Assembly: GCF_016648855.1 (NCBI RefSeq)
Contig: NZ_JACLQU010000003.1
Coordinates: 119,385-183,384 of the forward strand
DNA: 64,000 bases
Origin: Streptococcus parasanguinis
GTDB lineage: Bacteria > Bacillota > Bacilli > Lactobacillales > Streptococcaceae
Direction of reading: 5' to 3'
A program made the position numbers and the translations under genes. Below, piece by piece: positions 58,892-64,000 of the stretch. Position 1 is the stretch's first letter, and each line of letters starts with the position of its first letter. Under the pieces are notes generated by a model. That model did not search any database, had not been told where the DNA came from, and was given only the letters and a program-made list of their open reading frames with translations.

Positions 58892-59344
58892 TCAATCTGC
58901 ATTAAAATAGTCAGAAACCTCTTTAAAAAGGGTATGCAATATTTCTTGCTCTTCTTCATCTAAATTATATTCAGAGACTAGCTCATCCAAATACTTAGGT
59001 AGAGTCGAATGGTTTTTAATTCCATTCATAACAATCGCAAATTTCAGATCGTCTAGTTCAGTTTTATTAAACCCTTTTAGCTTCTTCAAATCAATTCTAG
59101 TGATTGGATGTGGGACAACATCTAGAGTACTGTAAATCGTTTTTCCTAATAAGTAATCTGTCGTGGTATCAAATAATTTTGCTAATTTGACAACGGCTTC
59201 TAAATTAGGCTCTAAAGTTCCATTTTCCCAACGAGAATAAGTACCTTGTTGTACATCAATCATCTCAGAAACTTGTACTTGAGTTAACTTCTTACTCTTT
59301 CTCAGTTGCTTAAGACGATCTCCAAAAGAATTATTATTAAACAT
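58892..59344 (-). CDS. XRE-family (CI-like) repressor
   Basis: 150 residues. Helix-turn-helix at about 8-62 ('DRLKQLRKSKKLTQVQVSEMIDVQQGTYSRWE', 'LFDTTTDYLLG'), then an acidic, helical C-terminal half with no peptidase motif. Divergent from the replication genes. Four copies of a TATTC-N6-GWATA dyad lie between them, so it probably keeps the element silent. Confidence 0.88.
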   Translation of the reverse strand: MFNNNSFGDRLKQLRKSKKLTQVQVSEMIDVQQGTYSRWENGTLEPNLEAVVKLAKLFDTTTDYLLGKTIYSTLDVVPHPITRIDLKKLKGFNKTELDDLKFAIVMNGIKNHSTLPKYLDELVSEYNLDEEEQEILHTLFKEVSDYFNAD

Positions 59345-59358
59345 TGTTTCCTCTTCAA

Positions 59359-59464
59359 TATTCGATTCTGTATATTTTAGCTTGACAAAATATTCTAAAC
59401 GGTATAAAATAGAATTATTCCATAAGGAATATTTATTTTAAGATTAAATATTCCATTGAGAATA
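59359..59464. promoter_or_regulatory. Four XRE operator dyads
   Basis: TATTC-N6-GTATA at 59359-59374 and 59391-59406, and TATTC-N6-GAATA at 59416-59431 and 59449-59464. The third and fourth are perfect 5-bp palindromes; the fourth extends to 7 bp. The second sits between -35 and -10 of the rightward promoter. Confidence 0.8.
59382..59410 (+). promoter_or_regulatory. Rightward promoter of the replication/integration genes
   Basis: TTGACA (59382-59387), 17-bp spacer, TAAAAT (59405-59410). It gives a leader of about 250 nt before the first gene. Confidence 0.8.
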
Positions 59465-59474
59465 TTATATCATA

Positions 59475-59533
59475 AAAGGAGGTAAAAGCGTATGTAACTA
59501 ATAGTTCGATTTAAAAAATTTTAATAAAGGAGG
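59475..59533 (+). other. Two orphan Shine-Dalgarno sites, one with a start-stop codon pair
   Basis: AAAGGAGG at 59475-59482 is followed by ATG TAA at 59492-59497. A second AAAGGAGG at 59526-59533 has no start codon at usable spacing. Neither opens a coding frame. Confidence 0.6.
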
Positions 59534-59540
59534 TAAGATT

Positions 59541-59601
59541 CGACAAAATAAAAAAATCTTGAAACAAATGTGCCGTTCGTTCCAAGATCAAAACATATTA
59601 T
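59541..59601 (-). ncRNA. Candidate antisense RNA over the replication leader
   Basis: The minus strand has an extended -10 (TG-G-TATAAT, hexamer 59608-59613), a predicted start at A59601 and a terminator about 50 nt later. The RNA of about 55-60 nt would be fully complementary to the leader of the 157-aa gene, like copy-control countertranscripts of rolling-circle and theta plasmids. The -35 is weak. Confidence 0.55.
59550..59588 (-). terminator. Terminator of the candidate antisense RNA
   Basis: A 10-bp stem with one G-U pair (59556-59565 with 59579-59588) and a 13-nt loop, followed by T7 on the minus strand. No gene on that strand needs a terminator here. Confidence 0.65.
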
Positions 59602-59665
59602 GTAACAATTATACCACAGAAAACTCTTCAGTTGCACAAGAAAATTTCGGAGGTTTCACAAAAAG

Positions 59666-60139
59666 ATGACCAATAAAGAGTTAGTCAATCAAATTTCTGG
59701 CCTAAACTCTACCTCTACTCTTAAAAATTGGATTCAACTGATTAAAGAGATAAGTGGCAAGGAATTTAAAAAAATTAAAATTCCTATCAGTAGAAATCCA
59801 AGAACTCGTCAATTAAATTATACAGTTGCCTATGACTTTACAAACGAAGACCTTAGACAATTTCAAAAGTTAGCTAACCTAAAACTTGAAATAGGTCTAA
59901 AAGAGGCTATACAAGCCGTATTTGGGAGTCTAGCAGACAATGAGCACGAATCCCTAAACCAAGTAATAGATGAGCTCTACGATAAACTGAGCGCCTTAAA
60001 ACAGGAATTCAAGCGAGAAATACGGTTGATAAAAAATGAGAATGCCAGTCTAAAAAAGAAAATCCAAGATATTGAAGAGTCGATGCAAACCGGCTTACTA
60101 GGGTTTGTTCAGAAGAGGTCAAAAAATAGGTTCGGCTAA
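59666..60139 (+). CDS. Unknown protein with coiled coil, replication module
   Basis: 157 residues, not recognised. Residues 1-55 are basic and could bind DNA ('STSTLKNWIQLIKEISGKEFKKI'); about 95-145 form a strong heptad coiled coil ('IDELYDKLSALKQEFKREI', 'RLIKNENASLKKKIQDIEES'). First gene after the regulated promoter and antisense region, ahead of the Rep/MobT gene, so an accessory replication or mobilisation role is plausible. GGAGG lies 10 bp before the ATG. Confidence 0.75.
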   Translation: MTNKELVNQISGLNSTSTLKNWIQLIKEISGKEFKKIKIPISRNPRTRQLNYTVAYDFTNEDLRQFQKLANLKLEIGLKEAIQAVFGSLADNEHESLNQVIDELYDKLSALKQEFKREIRLIKNENASLKKKIQDIEESMQTGLLGFVQKRSKNRFG

Positions 60140-60146
60140 TAGCGAG

Positions 60147-60232
60147 TTTTCGGCTGAGCCATGAGGCAGAAAGCCGAAAATGAGCGTAAATGCGGACGGA
60201 CCATTTTTGACCGTTAGGGTGTGTAGTAACAC
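60147..60232. other. Candidate origin of transfer / replication
   Basis: A 9-bp stem TTTTCGGCT/AGCCGAAAA (60147-60155, 60172-60180) is followed by a 6-bp hairpin AGGGTG/CACCCT with loop TGTAGTAACAC (60215-60237 region). The loop shares TAACA with oriT/nic loops of MobT elements such as ICEBs1. It lies at the start of the initiator gene. Confidence 0.5.
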
Positions 60233-61376
60233 CACCCTCTGCAAGTTAGGTGTATCATCGAAAGAATTCAGTATTATCAAGGGTTTTAGAGATTTTATGG
60301 GTGGCAAAATTAGGCAAAAAGTTGAATCAAAATCTATGGCAAAAAATGAACATTTACGTTCTGTATTTGACTGGATTCAAATTCAGTTTGATAAGACTGA
60401 ATTTTCGCCAAGAGAAATAATCGAAGACATTCTATTTCTTGATTATGACCTATTTATAGAGAATAAAGGGAGCCTTAAATACTATAACTATGATAGCCAG
60501 CTTCATCATGGAAATATCCGTATCTACTATGGAGCGAAAGAGTCGTCCTACATGCTTGTCATGTCAGGACAGGCACTCGAGTTCTTTAGAGATATGGTAT
60601 TAGATCCAAATAGTCTGTCCGAAAGACAGTTTCTGAACAACCTCTACTACAATTACAATCAATTTTCAGTAAGACGAATTGATATTGCAATAGATGATTT
60701 TAATGAAACACCCTATTTCACTCCTAATCAGCTTCTAAAGATTTGTCAGAAGAAACGCTTTATATATGGAAAAAGCACCTACTACAATACCTACGGAGAT
60801 GAAACAATCGGCCAGACCTTATATTTGAGAAAACCCAATGATGATGAAAGACTTAGAATTTACGATAAACGTTTAGAACGAGCTGAGAAGCTCGGTATCA
60901 GCAAGCGGTATATAGAAAATTGGATAAGAACTGAGTTAGAACTTAGGAAAGAAAAAGCTCACTACTTCATTCAAGAATGGTTGCATTCAGAAATAGATCT
61001 TCTCAACTTTACCAAGGGATATCTCAAAGAAAAAGTGAGATTCTATAGTGATAGCTATTTCTCAAAACCTTTGAGATCTTGGGAAAAGTTTTTAGGTCAC
61101 TCAAAACCTGTCTCTATCATTATTTCAAAACCAAAAACAGAACTAGAACAAAAATTAGAATGGTTTACCTATAAAGGTTCTGGAGCTATTCTAAGAGCGT
61201 ATAAATTTCTATACGACAATAACTTACTGCATGAGTATGAGAAATCAAACTATCTCGCACTCAACAATATGGAATATCCACCAGATTTAGCAAGTGGATT
61301 AATAGAAAGGGCAATTCTCTTTAAAAGAGAGGATTTAATCCCTACAATCAAAGAAAATATCAAAAGGAGAAATTAA
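60180..61376 (+). CDS. Replication initiation / MobT-like relaxase (Rep_trans family)
   Basis: 398 residues in the longest frame; starts at 60297 or 60336 are possible and would leave the hairpins outside the gene. Conserved core 'RSVFDWIQIQFDKT' and the metal motif 'RRIDIAIDDFNE' typical of pT181 RepC/NicK proteins, then 'GQTLYLRKPNDDERLRIYDKRLE' and 'WIRTELELRKEKA'. It would nick the element's origin for rolling-circle replication and possibly transfer with helper conjugation machinery. Confidence 0.85.
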   Translation: MSVNADGPFLTVRVCSNTTLCKLGVSSKEFSIIKGFRDFMGGKIRQKVESKSMAKNEHLRSVFDWIQIQFDKTEFSPREIIEDILFLDYDLFIENKGSLKYYNYDSQLHHGNIRIYYGAKESSYMLVMSGQALEFFRDMVLDPNSLSERQFLNNLYYNYNQFSVRRIDIAIDDFNETPYFTPNQLLKICQKKRFIYGKSTYYNTYGDETIGQTLYLRKPNDDERLRIYDKRLERAEKLGISKRYIENWIRTELELRKEKAHYFIQEWLHSEIDLLNFTKGYLKEKVRFYSDSYFSKPLRSWEKFLGHSKPVSIIISKPKTELEQKLEWFTYKGSGAILRAYKFLYDNNLLHEYEKSNYLALNNMEYPPDLASGLIERAILFKREDLIPTIKENIKRRN

Positions 61377-61378
61377 CT

Positions 61379-61765
61379 ATGGCAAAAATGCTTTCACAAA
61401 ATGACTGGAATTTTAATAACATTGGAACAAAATTTGAATTGGATGAAGTTATTCCAAAATTTGAAACGGAAGTCCGAGCAGATGTAAACGGAGAAATTAT
61501 CAAAAACCGAGATGGTAGCGAAAGACGTTTTAATACCGATAAAATCATCGGTTGGAAATACAATGTAACAATCAAGGATGGACAATTCAAAAAGAAATCA
61601 ACCCAAGTCTCAGTAGATAATCCAGAAGCTTTAGTCGATAATGACTATATCCAAGCAATGGATCAAGTACCAGTCACATTTGACAATTTACAAGCCACTA
61701 TGATTAGTTCAACGATGTATTACAAGGCGGATGCTATCCATTTAGTAGATGTAAAACAAAAATAA
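61379..61765 (+). CDS. Unknown small protein, possible OB-fold accessory factor
   Basis: 128 residues, 2 bp after the initiator gene, with GGAG upstream. Beta-rich and mildly acidic ('IGWKYNVTIKDGQFKKKSTQVSV', 'VPVTFDNLQATMISSTMYYKADAIHLV'). Not recognised. Size and neighbourhood recall HelP/DUF961 or SSB-like helpers of MobT elements, but no sequence motif proves it. Confidence 0.7.
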   Translation: MAKMLSQNDWNFNNIGTKFELDEVIPKFETEVRADVNGEIIKNRDGSERRFNTDKIIGWKYNVTIKDGQFKKKSTQVSVDNPEALVDNDYIQAMDQVPVTFDNLQATMISSTMYYKADAIHLVDVKQK

Positions 61766-61824
61766 GTATTAGACAAGGGGAGTTAATCCTCCCCTTACTT
61801 AATCTAATCAGAAAAGGAGATCAC

Positions 61825-62019
61825 ATGATTAAAACTGTAACAAAAGATGACCTTATCGAACTTGGATTTGCTCCAGGAACTGCAAGAAAGATTATCCATA
61901 CCGGCAAATTACTATTAGTTAATCGTGGTTTTAACATCTACGATAACAAACGGATAGGTACAATTCCAGCTAGTGTCGCTGAAGAACTACTAGGAATTGA
62001 ACTCCAGAAAGAAGCATAA
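61825..62019 (+). CDS. DUF3173 protein, putative excisionase
   Basis: 64 residues with one helix-turn-helix-like unit ('TKDDLIELGFAPGTARKIIH') and a C-terminal strand/helix. The DUF3173 family sits directly before tyrosine integrases in many streptococcal elements and is thought to act as Xis. AAAAGGAG site; 3 bp before the integrase gene. Confidence 0.85.
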   Translation: MIKTVTKDDLIELGFAPGTARKIIHTGKLLLVNRGFNIYDNKRIGTIPASVAEELLGIELQKEA

Positions 62020-62022
62020 TGA

Positions 62023-63156
62023 ATGACTATTCGTAAAACTAAAAGTGGTAAATGGACCGTTGATGTTTCTAATGGTTTCCACCCCGTCACACAAAAAAGA
62101 ATACGTATCATTCGAAAAGGATTAAAATCTAAAAAGGAAGCCCTAGAACTAGAACAACATATTCGAGTTGTAGAATTAAAAGAGAAACAATTTGACTTTA
62201 TAGTGACAACGGATATGTTATTCGACTTACTTGAAGAAGATGATTTGAAAAATGGCAGAAAAGTAAGCTACACAAGTACACAAAGAAACAATTATGAGCG
62301 TCATATTAAGCCTTATTTTAAAGATACAAATTTAAATAAATTAACGTATGACCATATATTCGAATTTCGTGAATACCTAAAAACAAAACCTAAAAAACAA
62401 AATGAAAATGAAACATTAAGTTATAATACAATTAATAAAATTCTAATTCTACTTAAAAAAATTTTTGATACTGGTATAAGAAAATCCCTCATTGATAAAA
62501 ATCCTGTTGAGAATCTGAGAAAATTACCAATTAGCAAGCCTAATATCAAATTTTGGAGTATAGAAGAATTCACAAGATTTAGAGAACTTATTCGAGATGA
62601 TGAAATAAGCTATGACCTGTTTTTCGTAATTGCTTTCTTTACTGGAATGAGAATGGGAGAAATCCTCGCATTGAACTGGAATGATATAAACCTTTTAACA
62701 AATACGATTTACGTTACCAAAACGGTATACTTTGTCAATAATACAAGCTACATTAATACAACAAAAACACGTTCAGGAACTAGAAATATAACAATAAATC
62801 AGAAATTAGCAGAAATGCTAATAGATTGGAAAGTAAAACAAAAAGAAAAACTTGAGGAATTTACGAAAAATACTGAAGAACTTCAAATAATACAGAGTAC
62901 ACCAATAACAATTACAAAAAATATGATTGATAAGAAGTTTAAGCAAATACTAGAAAGGGATAAAGATTTAAAGAAAATAAGAATTCATGATCTGAGACAC
63001 TCTCATGCATCATTACTTATAAATCAAGGAGAAGATTATCTTGTTGTCAAAGAAAGATTAGGACACGCATCTATTACAACAACAATTGATACTTATTCCC
63101 ATTTGTACCCTAGCAAACAGAAAACATTGGCTAATAAACTTGATGATTTATTTTAA
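62023..63156 (+). CDS. int: Tyrosine recombinase / integrase
   Basis: 377 residues: N-terminal AP2-like arm-binding domain (1-45), SAM-like core-binding domain (about 60-155), and catalytic domain with R210 ('[11 protein letters not shown]'), H322-x2-R325 ('HDLRHSHA'), H348 and nucleophile Y358 ('[10 protein letters not shown]'). It catalyses integration at tRNA-Leu(CAA). It lies 71 bp from attR, the usual arrangement. Confidence 0.96.
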   Translation: MTIRKTKSGKWTVDVSNGFHPVTQKRIRIIRKGLKSKKEALELEQHIRVVELKEKQFDFIVTTDMLFDLLEEDDLKNGRKVSYTSTQRNNYERHIKPYFKDTNLNKLTYDHIFEFREYLKTKPKKQNENETLSYNTINKILILLKKIFDTGIRKSLIDKNPVENLRKLPISKPNIKFWSIEEFTRFRELIRDDEISYDLFFVIAFFTGMRMGEILALNWNDINLLTNTIYVTKTVYFVNNTSYINTTKTRSGTRNITINQKLAEMLIDWKVKQKEKLEEFTKNTEELQIIQSTPITITKNMIDKKFKQILERDKDLKKIRIHDLRHSHASLLINQGEDYLVVKERLGHASITTTIDTYSHLYPSKQKTLANKLDDLF

Positions 63157-63195
63157 AATGGAAAAAATTGGTAACTCGACACACAACAAAGAAAA

Positions 63196-63223
63196 AAAGA
63201 CAAGGTCCGAAAACCTTGTCTTT
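63196..63223. terminator. Bidirectional terminator between integrase and tRNA-Leu
   Basis: A 10-bp stem AAAGACAAGG/CCTTGTCTTT with an 8-nt loop. On the minus strand it is followed by a long T-run, so it now ends the tRNA transcript; on the plus strand it ends int. Confidence 0.85.
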
Positions 63224-63227
63224 ATTA

Positions 63228-63283
63228 CTATACCGGCGGCCGGGGTCGAACCGGCACGTCCTTGCGGACACTGGATTTTGAGT
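63228..63283. repeat. attR: repeat inside tRNA-Leu
   Basis: 56 bp identical to attL at 57757-57812. It runs from 3 bp past the tRNA 3' end to the anticodon loop, so the element restores the gene it enters. Confidence 0.93.
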
Positions 63284-63314
63284 CCAGCGCGTCTGCCAAT
63301 TCCGCCACGCCGGC
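63231..63314 (-). tRNA. tRNA-Leu (CAA)
   Basis: Cloverleaf with anticodon loop CTCAAAA, a long variable arm (TGTCCGCAAGGACG) and T-loop GGTTCGACCCC. The 3' half is supplied by the integrated element. CCA is not encoded. Confidence 0.95.
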
Positions 63315-63325
63315 ATAAATTTAAC

Positions 63326-63396
63326 TGGGGTAGCTGGATTCGAACCAACGCATGAGGGAGTCAAAGTCCCTTGCCTTACCGCTTGGCTATACCCCA
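63326..63396 (-). tRNA. tRNA-Gln (TTG)
   Basis: Acceptor TGGGGTA/TACCCCA, anticodon TTG in loop CTTTGAC. Confidence 0.95.
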
Positions 63397-63412
63397 ATAA
63401 TATTAATAAATA

Positions 63413-63486
63413 GGCGAGTGATGGGGATCGAACCCACGCATGCCAGAGCCACAATCTGGTGTGTTAACCACTTCACCACACCCGCC
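63413..63486 (-). tRNA. tRNA-His (GTG)
   Basis: Anticodon GTG; the acceptor has eight pairs including G-1:C73, the identity feature of tRNA-His. Confidence 0.95.
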
Positions 63487-63497
63487 ATAATTATTAA

Positions 63498-63568
63498 CAC
63501 GGGCAGTAGGAATTGAACCCACACTGAAGGTTTTGGAGACCTTAGTTCTACCTTTAAACTATGCCCGT
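63498..63568 (-). tRNA. tRNA-Trp (CCA)
   Basis: Anticodon CCA in loop CTCCAAA; discriminator G. Confidence 0.95.
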
Positions 63569-63574
63569 AAAGGA

Positions 63575-63655
63575 TGGAAGGGGAGGGATTCGAACCCCCG
63601 AACCCGAAGGAGCGGATTTACAGTCCGCCGCGTTTAGCCTCTTCGCTACCCTTCC
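63575..63655 (-). tRNA. tRNA-Tyr (GTA)
   Basis: Anticodon GTA with a long variable arm; acceptor GGAAGGG/CCCTTCC, discriminator A. Confidence 0.95.
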
Positions 63656-63670
63656 TGATTATTGAATTGA

Positions 63671-63743
63671 TGGCGCGAGACGGAATCGAACCGCCGACAC
63701 ATGGAGCTTCAATCCATTGCTCTACCAACTGAGCTACCGAGCC
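63671..63743 (-). tRNA. tRNA-Phe (GAA)
   Basis: Anticodon GAA. The acceptor stem GGCTCGG/TCGCGCC has a U4-C69 mismatch and a G7-U66 wobble; the other arms are regular. Confidence 0.94.
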
Positions 63744-63746
63744 AAA

Positions 63747-63820
<74 letters not shown>

Positions 63821-63829
63821 TTAATATTA

Positions 63830-63919
63830 AGGAGGATGTGGGATTCGAACCCACGCACGCTTTTACACGCCTGACGGTTTTCAAGACCGTTCCCTTCAGC
63901 CGGACTTGGGTAATCCTCC
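63830..63919 (-). tRNA. tRNA-Ser (TGA)
   Basis: Anticodon TGA with a long variable arm; acceptor GGAGGAT/ATCCTCC. Confidence 0.95.
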
Positions 63920-63926
63920 AAATATA

Positions 63927-63998
63927 TAGTCCGTACGGGATTCGAACCCGTGTTACCGCCGTGAAAAGGCGGTGTCTTAACCCCTTGACCAACGGACC
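63927..63998 (-). tRNA. tRNA-Glu (TTC)
   Basis: Anticodon TTC in loop CTTTTCA; acceptor GGTCCGT/ACGGACT with a G1-U72 pair. Last complete tRNA in the window. Confidence 0.94.
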
Positions 63999-64000
63999 AT

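Larger units (their letters stand above)
57757..63283. mobile_element. Integrative (probably mobilisable) element in tRNA-Leu(CAA)
   Basis: About 5.5 kb between perfect 56-bp direct repeats. From the left: SRPBCC gene, IS30 remnant, XRE repressor, 157-aa coiled-coil protein, Rep_trans/MobT-like initiator, 128-aa protein, DUF3173 and tyrosine integrase next to attR. No conjugation or coupling genes are seen, so it would need a helper for transfer. It is more A+T-rich than the flanks. Confidence 0.9.

Noticed and set aside
63228..63283. CRISPR-like or phage repeat at the tRNA cluster
   Set aside because: The repeat has only two copies 5.5 kb apart and is fully explained as att sites.

Overview
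The window is chromosomal DNA of an oral Streptococcus of the mitis/sanguinis cluster. Grounds: a sulA-B-C-D-type folate operon, a streptococcal comG operon and ssbB under ComX-type boxes, a complete BOX repeat (an element typical of S. pneumoniae and relatives), the adcRCBA zinc operon and a pneumococcal-type N-glycan foraging locus. The species cannot be fixed from sequence alone.

Layout. 1-3.5 kb: a sugar-binding protein / histidine kinase / response regulator / second sugar-binding protein cassette, composed like the LevQRST four-component sensors. 3.6-8.5 kb: ssbB, ytpR, a thioredoxin-like gene, a DUF4651 gene that looks leaderless, pepA and a DUF1846 gene. 8.5-12.2 kb: folP-folC-folE-folBK, with an Arg-Pro duplication in FolP of the kind known to give sulfonamide resistance. 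12.4-19.6 kb: a CPBP protease, ackA, a methyltransferase, comGA-GG and a DUF1033 gene. 19.8-31.4 kb: rpoC, rpoB (TTG start, structured leader), pbp1b and divergent tyrS. 31.5-35.2 kb: an ABC-2 transporter + LytTR regulator + DUF3021 operon, and rlmA, which also looks leaderless. 35.2-36.6 kb: an inserted TetR/flavodoxin-reductase pair flanked by about 65-bp direct repeats that duplicate the end of yesN.

36.6-53.3 kb is the metabolic centre: yesL-yesM-yesN (sensor), ngtP1-ngtP2-ngtS (N-glycan importer, cre-controlled), then GH20C, a ROK kinase, GH38, GH125 and divergent GH92. Together these would sense, import and trim host high-mannose and complex N-glycans. 53.5-57.7 kb: a DUF6287 lipoprotein and adcA-B-C-R with its operator.

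57,757-63,283 is an integrative element of about 5.5 kb in tRNA-Leu(CAA), bounded by perfect 56-bp repeats. It carries an SRPBCC gene, an IS30 remnant, an XRE repressor with four operator copies, a replication/mobilisation module whose leader appears to be covered by an antisense RNA, a DUF3173 (Xis-like) gene and a tyrosine integrase. The window ends in a minus-strand tRNA cluster (Leu, Gln, His, Trp, Tyr, Phe, fMet, Ser, Glu); none of the nine genes encodes a 3' CCA. No rRNA and no CRISPR array were seen.
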